DNA of 32,124 nucleotides from Xanthobacteraceae bacterium (GCA_019752575.1 JAIELW010000030.1:1-32124), one strand, 5' to 3'. Shown: positions 18,115-26,703, counted from the first letter of the stretch. Numbers and translations are program-made. The notes: generated by a model from the sequence alone, not told the origin.

Positions 18115-19812
18115 TTACGCAGCCTTCTCCGAAGTCTGCTTATCCATGTCGCGCAGCTCGCGCCGCAGAATCTTGCCGACGTTGGTCTTCGGCAGATCGG
18201 TGCGGAACTCGATGTATTTCGGCTTCTTGTACCCGGTGAGCTGCTCGGCCGCGAACTTCATCAGATCCTTCTCCGTGAGATTGGGATCCTTCTTCACGAC
18301 GAACAATTTCACCGCCTCGCCCGAGGCAGAATCGGGGACGCCAATGACCGCGCATTCGAGCACGCCCGGATGCATCGCGATCACGCCTTCGACCTCGTTC
18401 GGATACACGTTGAAGCCGGAGACGTTCACCATGTCCTTCTTGCGGTCGACGATATAAACGTAGCCGTCGCTGTCGATGCGGCCGATGTCGCCGGTGCGGA
18501 AGAAGCCGTCCGAAGTCATGACCTTCGCGGTCTCTTCCGGACGCTGCCAGTAGCCGGCCATCACCTGCGGACCTTTGGCAGCGATCTCGCCGACTTCGCC
18601 GAGCGGCACTTCCTTGCCCTCTTCGTCGCGGATCGAAATCAGCGTGGACGGCACCGGCAAGCCGATGGAGCCGTTGAACTTCGTATTGTCGCCGGGATTA
18701 CACGTGAGCACCGGCGCGGTTTCAGACAAGCCGTAGCCTTCGAGGATCGGCGCGCCGGTTGTGGCAAGCCACTTGTCGGCGACCGCTTTCTGCACGGCCA
18801 TGCCGCCGCCGTTCGCGACTTTCAACATTTTCCAGTCGATCTTGCCGAAGTCCGGATGGTTCAAGAGCCCGTTGTAGAGCGTGTTCACCGCCGGGAAGAC
18901 ATTGACCTTGTACTTCTGCAAATCCTTGATCAGCGACGGCAGATCGCGCGGATTTGCGATCAGCAAGCAGCAGGCGCCGGCACGTGTGCCGAGGAAGAAG
19001 CAGGCGGTAAGCGCGAAGATGTGATAGAGCGGCAATGCCGTCACGACGATCAACTGCTCGACCTTCGGTTCTTTCTCTAACACCGGCTGCAGCCACGCAT
19101 CGTTCTGCAGGATGTTCGCGATCACGTTGCGGTGGGTGAGCGTCGCACCCTTGGAAACGCCGGTGGTGCCGCCGGTGTATTGCAGGAAAGCGACGTCCTG
19201 TGGCGCGAGTTGCTGCTTGGTAAGCGTCTTGCCCTTGCCCTGCGCAAGCGCGGCGTTGAACTGCACGGCCGTCGGCAGATTGTAGGCCGGCACCAGCTTC
19301 TTCACCTTGCGCACGACGAAGTTCACGATCGTGCCCTTGAAGCCGAGCATGTCGCCCATGTTGGCGAGGATCACGTGCTTCACGCTCTTGGTTTTCGCGA
19401 GCACCTTCTCGAGCGTCGAGGCGAAGTTTTCGAGAATGATGATCGCGGAAGCGCCGGAGTCATTGAGCTGATGCTCAAGCTCGCGCGGCGTATAAAGCGG
19501 GTTCACGTTCACGACCGTGAAGCCTGCGCGCAGGATCGCGGAGATCGCGACCGGATACTGCAGCACGTTCGGCATCATGACGGCGACGCGGTCGCCTTTC
19601 TTCAGGCCGAGCGATTGCAGATAAGCGCCGAGCGCGGTCGAGTGGGTATCGACGTCGCCGTAGGTCAGCGCCTTGTCCATCGAGATAAAGGCCTTGCGCT
19701 CGCGAAATTTGACGAAGCTCTCCTCGAGCACCTGTACCAGTGAGGTATAGGCGTCGGCATTGATGTCCGCCGGCACACCCTTCGGATATTTCTTGAGCCA
19801 GATTTTTTCCAC
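18115..19812 (-). CDS. fadD: Long-chain fatty acid-CoA ligase
   Basis: It activates long-chain fatty acids to acyl-CoA using ATP, feeding beta-oxidation or lipid synthesis. The 565-residue adenylate-forming enzyme has the AMP-binding P-loop YTGGTTGVSKGA, the LEGYGLSETAPV motif, the fatty-acyl-CoA synthetase signature near DGFFRTGDIGRID and the C-terminal lysine in TNVGKILRREL. The start is GTG at 19810-19812, with GGAGGGAG seven bases upstream. The dienoyl-CoA-reductase-like gene at 26765 would act in the same pathway, but the two are 7 kb apart. Confidence 0.93.
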   Translation of the reverse strand: MEKIWLKKYPKGVPADINADAYTSLVQVLEESFVKFRERKAFISMDKALTYGDVDTHSTALGAYLQSLGLKKGDRVAVMMPNVLQYPVAISAILRAGFTVVNVNPLYTPRELEHQLNDSGASAIIILENFASTLEKVLAKTKSVKHVILANMGDMLGFKGTIVNFVVRKVKKLVPAYNLPTAVQFNAALAQGKGKTLTKQQLAPQDVAFLQYTGGTTGVSKGATLTHRNVIANILQNDAWLQPVLEKEPKVEQLIVVTALPLYHIFALTACFFLGTRAGACCLLIANPRDLPSLIKDLQKYKVNVFPAVNTLYNGLLNHPDFGKIDWKMLKVANGGGMAVQKAVADKWLATTGAPILEGYGLSETAPVLTCNPGDNTKFNGSIGLPVPSTLISIRDEEGKEVPLGEVGEIAAKGPQVMAGYWQRPEETAKVMTSDGFFRTGDIGRIDSDGYVYIVDRKKDMVNVSGFNVYPNEVEGVIAMHPGVLECAVIGVPDSASGEAVKLFVVKKDPNLTEKDLMKFAAEQLTGYKKPKYIEFRTDLPKTNVGKILRRELRDMDKQTSEKAA

Positions 19813-19982
19813 GGCTTAGCTCCCTCCCGGAATTTTCGATTTTGGTTTTTGTTGCTTGTCCGACGAATACCAGACGCGGACTGTAAGTAGAAGCGTCCGT
19901 TACGGCAGCTTTATGCGCAAGCGGGAACGCTGCGCGCCGATTACCGCAGCGGCATCAAGGGGTTGGCGCTACCGAACGAGCG

Positions 19983-20942
19983 CTAAATCGGAACGTTCTG
20001 CGGATCGGTAATCGGCACTTCTGCGCCGCCCTGTCGGCAAACGTAGTCAAAGCTGGCGTTCGTACTAATTGTGCCTCCGACGTCCATGCACTGCTGGAAG
20101 GTTACGGGGCCCTGCAAGAGGGATCGCATTGTTACTGTCTTCGAATTCGTCATCGTGCTTTGCGTCGTCGGCAACCAGATTTCTGGATCGTCCTGGCGAT
20201 GGCGTTTGATCAGGGGCTTGGCACGCTGGCCGAAATACATTTTCAGGCCGCCGTAGATGCCGCGGAAATCGTTTTCGCCGACCCGCGCCTCGAAGAACGC
20301 GGACATCATCTGCTTCCCCGCTTCAAACGCGAACTCGGTGCCGAACGCGGCGGCATGCAAGCCGCCCATGTAGCGGTGGCCGAGCGTGAGCCGCCAGTTG
20401 TCCTGCACATAGTAGTGAAGATTGATCGCGTCGAAGAAGCGCTGATCTACGTTATATGAAATCAGCAGCGGCCCGGCGACCGCGCTTGTGGAGCTGCCAT
20501 CCTCCACGCCCGCAATCGCCTGAAACGTGAATCGTCCGATATAGAGTTCGCCTTCGGCCGCGATGTGACTGGCGTTCAGCCCGGTGAAGACGTTCCAATG
20601 CGTATATGAGGCGTAGATGCCGATCATGCCGCGCGCCGGATCGCGCCAGAACAGATGGGCCGCGCCACCGGCGACGAAGTCGCCTTGCAACGAGCCCGCC
20701 AATACGTCGAACTGAACGCCGAAGCGATTGCCGAGCGGAATCGTCACCGCGCCCGCGACACCACCGGTTCCGTCGCCGTTCAGCGATCCGCCATAGGCTT
20801 CGATCTTGTAATTGATACCATCGACAGCGCGGTTGGTTGAATTCGCTTTCGAGATCAACGTGTCCGCCGCGAATGCGGTTCCGCACGAGAGCGAAACACT
20901 TACGACAAGCCACGACGCCTTCACGCAATCACGCACACGCAT
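19983..20942 (-). CDS. Predicted outer-membrane beta-barrel protein
   Basis: This is a 319-residue exported protein. A signal peptide ends at AFA-AD (about residue 25). The next ~225 residues alternate polar and hydrophobic residues with many Gly, Tyr and Phe, as in a small outer-membrane barrel, e.g. YIGRFTFQAIAGVEDG and FRGIYGGLKMYFGQ. After the last likely strand there is a ~70-residue tail with two cysteines (QQCMDVGG and DYVCRQGG) that could form a disulfide. Family and function are unknown. The ATG at 20942 follows GGGGG by six bases. It is divergent from the AraC gene. Confidence 0.75.
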   Translation of the reverse strand: MRVRDCVKASWLVVSVSLSCGTAFAADTLISKANSTNRAVDGINYKIEAYGGSLNGDGTGGVAGAVTIPLGNRFGVQFDVLAGSLQGDFVAGGAAHLFWRDPARGMIGIYASYTHWNVFTGLNASHIAAEGELYIGRFTFQAIAGVEDGSSTSAVAGPLLISYNVDQRFFDAINLHYYVQDNWRLTLGHRYMGGLHAAAFGTEFAFEAGKQMMSAFFEARVGENDFRGIYGGLKMYFGQRAKPLIKRHRQDDPEIWLPTTQSTMTNSKTVTMRSLLQGPVTFQQCMDVGGTISTNASFDYVCRQGGAEVPITDPQNVPI

Positions 20943-21054
20943 TCAATTCCCCCGCCGAACGCAAACGCCATTCCCCCTGTAACGGCCACTGTGGTAAGCC
21001 GGGACCGCCGATTTGACTTGGACTAAAGCGAAAACTCCCGAGAAAGCGTTTGCT

Positions 21055-22044
21055 ATGACCACCACCCGACTCTCCGCCCCCAGTGCCGAGCCGCCGTTTC
21101 CGACGCTGCGGTTTTCAACCGATACGTTCGGCCAGCGCGAGCGGATCGAGGCGTGGCGCGAATTGTTCGGCCGCACGATTTGCGCCGCCGAAATCGAGCC
21201 GCTACCGGACGCCGAGTTCCATTCCGATGTCACGCTCCGCGTATTGCCCGGCCTCGGCATGGCATCGGGCGTCTGCTCCGGCGCGCGTTACTGGCGGCCC
21301 GCGAGCCTCACCGCGCATGACGACCTGATCTTCATCGTCAACCATGCCGGCAACGATCTAGCGAACATGCTCGGCCGCGAGACGATCGTGAAATCCGGCG
21401 AGGCGGTGCTGGTGACAATGGAAGCGGTCGGCGGCGTCATCAATCAAGCCGCGACGCGCTTCACCACCATGCGCATTCCCCGCTCCGCTTTGCTCGGCGC
21501 GGTGCCGGACCTTCATGCCGCGATGATCAAGCCGATCCCGGCGGACGATCCGGCGCTGCTGATGCTCCTGAACTACATCAGCGTGCTCGAAGACAACGAT
21601 GCGGTCACGACCGAAGCACAGCGCGCGAGCGTGGTCGCCAATCTGCACGACCTGATGGCGGTTTCGGTCGGCGCCAAAGGCGAACATCTGGAGCGGGCGA
21701 AGCATCGCGGCGTTGCCGCGGAAAGACTGCGCGCGATCAAGACCGACATTCGCGAACATCTGCCGGACGGCGATCTCGTCGCCGCCGATCTGGCGGCACG
21801 CCACGGCGTCACCCCGCGCTATATCCAGTTGCTGTTCGACCGGGCCGGCGAGACCTATTCGGAATTCGTCCGTTTCGAGCGGCTCGCCGCCGCGCACCGC
21901 TTGTTGCGCGATCCCACGCACATGAGCCGCACGATTGCCGACATCGCATTCAGCGTCGGCTTCAACGACATCTCTTATTTCAACCGCTCGTTCCGGAAGC
22001 AATTCGGAAAAACGCCATCCGATTTGCGCGCGAGCGCCAGCTAA
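21055..22044 (+). CDS. AraC family transcriptional regulator
   Basis: This is a 329-residue regulator. The N-terminal ~200 residues match the AraC-binding-like (cupin) domain found in regulators such as FeaR. The C-terminal ~100 residues carry the two helix-turn-helix units, with VAADLAARHGVTPRYIQLLF and IADIAFSVGFNDISYFNRSF, then the family ending FGKTPSDLR. The ligand and targets are unknown; the divergent barrel gene is one candidate target. An upstream TTG at 21013 would add 14 residues; the ATG at 21055 is preferred. The stop interlocks with that of the DUF1330 gene. Confidence 0.9.
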   Translation: MTTTRLSAPSAEPPFPTLRFSTDTFGQRERIEAWRELFGRTICAAEIEPLPDAEFHSDVTLRVLPGLGMASGVCSGARYWRPASLTAHDDLIFIVNHAGNDLANMLGRETIVKSGEAVLVTMEAVGGVINQAATRFTTMRIPRSALLGAVPDLHAAMIKPIPADDPALLMLLNYISVLEDNDAVTTEAQRASVVANLHDLMAVSVGAKGEHLERAKHRGVAAERLRAIKTDIREHLPDGDLVAADLAARHGVTPRYIQLLFDRAGETYSEFVRFERLAAAHRLLRDPTHMSRTIADIAFSVGFNDISYFNRSFRKQFGKTPSDLRASAS

Positions 22045-22469
22045 GCCGGCAACTCGCCGAACCCCTTCCCCACTTTCGCCTGCGCGCAGCGGATCAGCCG
22101 GCTGTCCTCGACCGCGGCCTGCCGGTGCTTCACCGCCTCGCGATAGACCGGATCGCGGATCATCTCGACGAAAGCCGAAACGCTCGGATATTGCGCGATG
22201 AAGCAGTGGTCCCAGCGCTCGCTCTGCGGACCGATTAACATAAGTTCGAACTTGCCCTGCCAGATGATTTTGCCGCCAAGCCGCTCGAACACCGGCGTAC
22301 TTTCGCGGCCGTAAGCGGCGTAGGCTTCCGCGCCGGTCGCTTTTCTTCCGTCCGGATACTTTGCCTGCGCACGCAGCTGCACGAGGTTCAGCATCTCTAT
22401 CGGCCCTTTGCGATCATTCTCGCGAAAGGCGGCAAAGATTTCCTTGGTGGGGTCGATGTAGGAGGTCAT
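22041..22469 (-). CDS. DUF1330 domain protein
   Basis: A 142-residue cytoplasmic protein of the DUF1330 family, a ferredoxin-like (dimeric alpha-beta barrel) fold. Visible family parts are GPIEMLNLVQLR, AYAAYGRESTPVFERLGGKIIW and FIAQYPSVSAFVEMIRDPVYREAVKHR. Biochemical function is unknown. The ATG at 22469 lies two bases after the stop of the secreted protein gene, so the two are probably co-transcribed. Its stop codon (TAG) shares bases with the AraC stop on the other strand. Confidence 0.85.
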   Translation of the reverse strand: MTSYIDPTKEIFAAFRENDRKGPIEMLNLVQLRAQAKYPDGRKATGAEAYAAYGRESTPVFERLGGKIIWQGKFELMLIGPQSERWDHCFIAQYPSVSAFVEMIRDPVYREAVKHRQAAVEDSRLIRCAQAKVGKGFGELPA

Positions 22470-22471
22470 TT

Positions 22472-22777
22472 CTAGAAACACTTTAGGTTGGTGACTTCGA
22501 GAACAAGAATTCCATCCTCAATCACGCGCCCCGTCAAAGTCATTCGCTTGCCCACGACGCATTCGGGCGGCAACGCGCCCTTGCCCCGCAGCGTCATCAC
22601 CTGACAGGGTGTTCCCGCAAATTTTCCCGGCCAGAACCATTCGCCGCCGTCAACTAACGGCGGAGTGATGATCTCGCTTTCGAGCGTGACGCTCTCCCCC
22701 GCCCTACAGGGCGCGGCCTCTGCCGCCCCCAGCCATGGCAATAGGTAAGTAATCAGAATCAGGATTGCAGCGCGCAT
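22472..22777 (-). CDS. Small secreted protein of unknown function
   Basis: A 101-residue protein with a signal peptide (MRAAILILITYLLPWLGAAEA, cleavage near AEA-AP). The mature ~80 residues contain four cysteines, in APCRAG, GTPCQV, PPECVV and the terminal LKCF, so two disulfides are likely. The compact beta-rich pattern (MTLTGRVIEDGILVLEV) suggests a small OB-like barrel; this is a guess. No ribosome site is clear at the ATG. The gene is divergent from pstS, and the Pho box lies 47 bases upstream of its start, so it could also respond to phosphate. Confidence 0.65.
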   Translation of the reverse strand: MRAAILILITYLLPWLGAAEAAPCRAGESVTLESEIITPPLVDGGEWFWPGKFAGTPCQVMTLRGKGALPPECVVGKRMTLTGRVIEDGILVLEVTNLKCF

Positions 22778-22824
22778 TAGCGTTCTGTGCTCGCGAAGCG
22801 CGACCTTACGCAACTGCAAAATCG

Positions 22825-22842
22825 CTGTCATTCAACTGTCAC
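22825..22842 (+). promoter_or_regulatory. Pho box (PhoB binding site) upstream of pstS
   Basis: Two seven-base direct repeats, CTGTCAT and CTGTCAC, are separated by four bases (TCAA). This is the consensus PhoB box with its 11-base period. It points toward pstS, whose GTG start lies 50 bases downstream of its end. The box stands between divergent genes, so PhoB could affect both. Induction under phosphate limitation is the expected effect. Confidence 0.85.
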
Positions 22843-22891
22843 CGTCCATGCGCGACGGTTGCCGCAAACGCGAAATTTTTGGGAGCGCGCG

Positions 22892-24007
22892 GTGAAAAAC
22901 CTTTCGATCAGACACGGACTTGTCGGCCTTACGGCAATGACAGCGCTCGCCATGCTCGCGAGCGCGCCTTCGCGCGCACAGGAGGTCATCGACCGAGGCG
23001 GCATTCGCGGCGCGGGCTCGACGTTTGCGCATCCGATTATCGCGCGCTGGTCGGAAGGCTATCGCAAGTGGCGCGCAAACGATGCGCCGTTCCCGGTTGC
23101 CAACTCGGGGCTCGAAGACCCGGTCGCGACCTCGGCCTTCGACTACGAGCCGATCGGATCGCTCGCGGGTCTCCTGCGCGTTCGTGTCGGCGCGGTGGAT
23201 TTCGCGGCGTCCGACGCACCGCTTTCATCCGAAGAACTGACCAAGCTCGGCCTGGCGCAATTTCCCATCGTGATCGGCGGCGTCGCCATCGTCTATAACA
23301 TCGACGGCATCGGCGCGGGCGAACTCAAACTGACGGCGAAGGCGATCGCCGACATTTATCTCGGCAACATCCAGAACTGGAACGACCCCGCCATCGCCGC
23401 GATCAATCCGGACCTGACGCTGCCCGCGGCGAAGATCGTCGTGGTACGCCGCGCCGACGGCTCCGGCACGACCTACAATCTCGCGCATTTCCTCGCCGCC
23501 AATCATCCGCAGTGGCAAGAGCGTCTCGGCGTCGATACGACGTTGAGCTGGCCGACGCGGACGGTCGGCGCGCTACGCAACGAAGGGGTTGCGGCAACCG
23601 TGCGGGTGACGAAGAATTCCATCGGTTACGTCGAATACGGCTACGCGGTGAAGCAGAAACTCTCTTACGCACAGGTTCAGAACAGCGCGGGCCAGTTCGT
23701 GAAGCCGGACGTGAAGAGTTTCCAGTCCGCCGCGGCGAGCGCCGACTGGAAGTCGGCGAAGGACTTCAACCTGATGCTGACGGGCGCCCCGGGCAACGAC
23801 GCCTATCCGATCGTGGCGACGGTGTTCGCATTAATGCCGAAGCAGCCGGCAAGCCCGCGCCGCTCGCGCGAGGTGCTGAACTTCCTCACATGGTCGCTCG
23901 ATCGCGGCAGCAAAGATGCCGGAGAGCTCGGTCTCGTGCCGCTCCCGGAATCGCTCGTGGTTCAGGTGAAGGAATATTGGCAGAGCGCGCTCAAAGCGGG
24001 CTCCTGA
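22892..24007 (+). CDS. pstS: Phosphate-binding periplasmic protein PstS (orphan)
   Basis: This is the substrate-binding protein of a high-affinity phosphate ABC transporter. The 371-residue product has a signal peptide ending SRA-QEV. Phosphate-site segments are visible: IRGAGSTFAHPIIARW, DFAASDAPLSS and VRRADGSGTTYNLAHFL. The start is GTG at 22892, with GGGAG six bases upstream, which gives a clean signal peptide; the frame is open back to 22787 but that would bury the signal. No pstC, pstA, pstB or phoU follows, so it must pair with a transporter elsewhere or act otherwise. Confidence 0.9.
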   Translation: MKNLSIRHGLVGLTAMTALAMLASAPSRAQEVIDRGGIRGAGSTFAHPIIARWSEGYRKWRANDAPFPVANSGLEDPVATSAFDYEPIGSLAGLLRVRVGAVDFAASDAPLSSEELTKLGLAQFPIVIGGVAIVYNIDGIGAGELKLTAKAIADIYLGNIQNWNDPAIAAINPDLTLPAAKIVVVRRADGSGTTYNLAHFLAANHPQWQERLGVDTTLSWPTRTVGALRNEGVAATVRVTKNSIGYVEYGYAVKQKLSYAQVQNSAGQFVKPDVKSFQSAAASADWKSAKDFNLMLTGAPGNDAYPIVATVFALMPKQPASPRRSREVLNFLTWSLDRGSKDAGELGLVPLPESLVVQVKEYWQSALKAGS

Positions 24008-24025
24008 CGATCAGCGAACGCAGGG

Positions 24026-24448
24026 TCAATTCGCTGGAAGGCTCGCCGGGTTCCACACCACTTCCCATACATGGCCGTTCGGATCGCGGAAATACCCTGC
24101 ATAACCGCCGTAGAAGGTATCCTGAGGCGGCTTCACGACATCGGCGCCTGCTCGACGGGCCTGCTCGACCACCTCATCGACTTCTTCACGGCGAACCACA
24201 TTGTGCCCAACAGTGAAGGAAGTTGGACTATTCCGCGTCTTGGGGAGGCCAGTGTCGTGAGCGATGTCGTCCTGCGCCCAAATCCCGAGCTTTATCCCTC
24301 CCGATAGCTCGAAGAAGGCAACGGCGCCGTGTTCGAACTCGCGGCCAACGATTCCTTCGGTAGGCAAAACTAGGCCGTCACGATAAAAGGCGAGCGATTG
24401 TTCCAAATCGGCGACGCCTAGCGTCAGCACAGATACACGAGGCTTCAT
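24026..24448 (-). CDS. VOC family protein (glyoxalase/dioxygenase fold)
   Basis: A 140-residue vicinal-oxygen-chelate fold protein. It shows the paired beta-alpha-beta-beta-beta pattern: VLTLGVADLEQSLAFYRDGL in the first half and the ending GYAGYFRDPNGHVWEVVWNP in the second, with the metal-ligand-type His and Glu in NGHVWEV. Such proteins include lactoylglutathione lyases and antibiotic-binding proteins, and the substrate cannot be told. The ATG at 24448 has GGAG six bases upstream. It converges on pstS with 18 bases between. Confidence 0.85.
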   Translation of the reverse strand: MKPRVSVLTLGVADLEQSLAFYRDGLVLPTEGIVGREFEHGAVAFFELSGGIKLGIWAQDDIAHDTGLPKTRNSPTSFTVGHNVVRREEVDEVVEQARRAGADVVKPPQDTFYGGYAGYFRDPNGHVWEVVWNPASLPAN

Positions 24449-24605
24449 CGGATTCTCCAACGTAAGCTGAATCTACGAAATGGCGTCTCGCAGCCCGAAG
24501 TGACTCAGTTCACTCGCACCACGACGCCGCGTATTGGTGCTAACGCCACTTGCTGGTTTTGGTTTCGTTGCGCCGGCGTTCGCCGTGCAAGCGGCGCCAT
24601 CGCGA

Positions 24606-25475
24606 TCAGTGAATGCCGCGCCACATCTGGAAAAACGTAATTCCGATTTCGAAGGCGATCAGCAGCACGATCAACAGTTCGAGCCGCAGCGCGCGTTCGG
24701 TGTCGATCATATCGGTCAGCGCCTGCGCGGTATCGGCGACCACCTTGAGCTTGCGGTTCAGGCCATCCACGCGCTCGCTGAGTTCGTATTCCTCTTTGAG
24801 GCGCGCATAGAGACGGCTCAAATCCGGGCGGTCCCACAACACGTCCGGGTCTTCCGCGACCGCGACACGGCCGGAGACGCGATGCTGCACCAGGAGCGCG
24901 TTGCCGATGTGCTTCAGGATCGTGCGGCGGCCGCCGGGCGTTTTTCCCTTCGTAGCTAACGTGCGGGCGAACGGCTCGGTCTGTTCGAGCACGGCCGCGA
25001 CATCGCGTTCGTCGTGCGCGAGCACGACCGAATCCGCGAGCGCATAGGCGACGAGCAGAAGGCGCTCCAGCGTGACCGCCCGCATATAAATCGGACCGCC
25101 CGGCGGAATCTGATCCTCGCGCTCGGCATTTACTTCGACCTGCGCCGCCTCTTCTTCCCGCGTTTCGAAGGCGCCGACGATGCGGTGCTTGAGGCTCGCG
25201 AGCACACCGTCCTCTTCGAGCGCGGACAGCCCGATCATCACAACGACGCCGTAGCGGAATACGACGGCAATGCCGTTCGCGCCCGCGCGGAACGCTAGCG
25301 GCAGGGTGGAAAGCGTGTCGGAACGCTCGAGCCCCGCGGTATCGATACGGTCGCCGACCAGTATCGCGCGCACGGTGACTTTCGTGCCGAACACAGGAAG
25401 GTTCGCGGGCTGGCCAACGGGTTCGGGCCGCAGCATTTGAAAATCTTTCACGACGTCGAGCATGAAAACACTCAT
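24606..25475 (-). CDS. DUF155 (RMD1/YagE family) membrane protein
   Basis: A 289-residue protein of the RMD1/Sif2 (DUF155) family, known in mitochondria (RMND1) and bacteria. The central block holds LERLLLVAYALADSVVLAHDE and LYARLKEEYELSERVDGLNRKL, followed by the long C-terminal helix and one membrane segment (LRLELLIVLLIAFEIGITFFQMW) typical of the family. The bacterial role is unknown; the eukaryotic members affect mitochondrial translation. The start at 25475 is one of two close ATGs (the other at 25463); neither has a strong ribosome site. Confidence 0.82.
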   Translation of the reverse strand: MSVFMLDVVKDFQMLRPEPVGQPANLPVFGTKVTVRAILVGDRIDTAGLERSDTLSTLPLAFRAGANGIAVVFRYGVVVMIGLSALEEDGVLASLKHRIVGAFETREEEAAQVEVNAEREDQIPPGGPIYMRAVTLERLLLVAYALADSVVLAHDERDVAAVLEQTEPFARTLATKGKTPGGRRTILKHIGNALLVQHRVSGRVAVAEDPDVLWDRPDLSRLYARLKEEYELSERVDGLNRKLKVVADTAQALTDMIDTERALRLELLIVLLIAFEIGITFFQMWRGIH

Positions 25476-25631
25476 GAGAAACGGAGAGCGCTCGCGTTCG
25501 CAGATTTTCGCGAGCGCGCGGGCCAGTCCTGTAAACGGAATGCGAAGACTGTAGCGGCCGATTTTGTCAGCCGCGTGAACGGCGCAAGCTATTGAAAACG
25601 TTTATTTTTTTTGGCGCAGAAAATATATTCT

Positions 25632-25661
25632 CGCGCCCCACGGATTTCTCCGCGGAGCGCG
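25632..25661 (-). terminator. 13-bp stem-loop with GAAA tetraloop, possible terminator
   Basis: On the minus strand, 25661-25649 pairs with 25644-25632 over 13 positions (two G-U), closing a GAAA loop. It lies 27 bases past the stop of the secreted Lys/Gln-rich protein gene. The 3' flank (AGAATATATTTTCT) is T-rich but not a clean T-run. An overlapping second hairpin (GGCGC-AGAA...TTCT-GCGCC, 25613-25637) competes for the same bases. It probably ends the upstream transcript. Confidence 0.5.
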
Positions 25662-25687
25662 AAAAACTTTCGACGAGTGTCAGCGAT

Positions 25688-26086
25688 TCAGCACCTTCCG
25701 GCGCTCACGTAGCAGAGCGGGTTCTGCTGGATGCAGACGTTACGCGCTTCGTCCACCGTCTTGCCCTTGGCGGTGCAGACCTTCGCAGTAAACGGTATCG
25801 GGATCGGGCAGCGCACGCAGAACGCGTGCGACCGTGTAGTCCAGCCGCGCCACGTGCGCTTGACCTTCTGGGTCATGGTTTCCTGCTTCTTCGTATCTGC
25901 CTTCTTTGTCTCTTCCTTCTTCGGCTGGGCCGCTTTCTGCGGCGCTGCCTTCTGGTCCTTCTGCTGAGCCTGTACCAGATCGATAGGGGTGTAGTTCAGT
26001 TCGGGGGAAATGGAGTTTAACGGAGATGCCGTCACGAGGCTCGCGCTTGCGAACAGCATGCCGGCGGCAATCGCAATAAGGCGCAT
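25688..26086 (-). CDS. Secreted Lys/Gln-rich small protein, cysteine-rich end
   Basis: A 132-residue protein with a signal peptide (MRLIAIAAGMLFASASLVTA) and a low-complexity middle of Gln, Lys, Ala, Glu and Asp with repeated KK and QK pairs. The last ~55 residues have five cysteines (CVRCPIPIP, KVCTAKG, NVCIQQNPLCYV, GRC), giving an odd or partly free set. Function is unknown. The start at 26086 follows GGGAG; an ATG at 26101 would spoil the signal peptide. Confidence 0.7.
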   Translation of the reverse strand: MRLIAIAAGMLFASASLVTASPLNSISPELNYTPIDLVQAQQKDQKAAPQKAAQPKKEETKKADTKKQETMTQKVKRTWRGWTTRSHAFCVRCPIPIPFTAKVCTAKGKTVDEARNVCIQQNPLCYVSAGRC

Positions 26087-26184
26087 AAGGTTCTCTCCCA
26101 AATATATGCCCTCGCCCCGGCAAGAATGCCGGCGCGTGAGCCGATAGCCCTAAACTGCGGGAGGGAACAGAAAGTTCCTCGCGC

Positions 26185-26703
26185 TCAGCGCCGTGCAGTG
26201 CGTGCCATTTGCTGCCTTGCGGCATCCAATGCTGCGCCAAACCTGCGAGCTTCCTGACGCAGCAAAAGCCGATTGGGCAGTGTCGGGGTGGAGCCGAACT
26301 CTTCCAGGCGTTTGAAAAACGCCTGATAAAGCTCGACGAGCTGGTAGCGCTTCAAGACTTCCTCGCGCGCAACCATGAAAGAGTCGATCACGCTCTCGGC
26401 TTCCTGAAACTTGGAATGTTCGGGCGGGTATTTGGCCACATCATCCACTGCCGCGTGCAACTTCTGAAGATGGGTCAAATCTTCTGCGATGAGGGAAGCC
26501 GCGATCACCGCCGTATCGGTCGGCTGTCTTCCTTCCGCCTGCGCAGGCGTTACTCCAGTGCCGAAAATGCTCCACAGCAGTGCAAGAATGCCGACGAGGA
26601 GCGCGGCAACCTGCACCGCGCCGATTACCGCCGCGGACTCCAACCAGCCTTTAAAAATCTTCCACGCCGATTGTCTGGCCGGCGCATTGCGCTTTTTGGC
26701 CAC
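26185..26703 (-). CDS. Membrane-anchored protein of unknown function
   Basis: A 172-residue protein with a basic N-terminus (AKKRNAPARQSAWKIFKGW), one membrane segment (VIGAVQVAALLVGILALLWSIFG, about residues 25-48) and a helical region of ~110 residues outside it, with a likely coiled coil (EVLKRYQLVELYQAFFKRLEEF). The start is GTG at 26701-26703, with GGGGG five bases upstream; an earlier start would run into the SDR gene. I do not recognise a family. It follows the SDR gene by 61 bases on the same strand. Confidence 0.6.
   Translation of the reverse strand: MAKKRNAPARQSAWKIFKGWLESAAVIGAVQVAALLVGILALLWSIFGTGVTPAQAEGRQPTDTAVIAASLIAEDLTHLQKLHAAVDDVAKYPPEHSKFQEAESVIDSFMVAREEVLKRYQLVELYQAFFKRLEEFGSTPTLPNRLLLRQEARRFGAALDAARQQMARTARR

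Noticed and set aside
22469-22478. Palindrome TTTCTAGAAA
   Set aside because: It lies in the stop/start junction of two genes; too short and inside coding sequence, so chance is likely.
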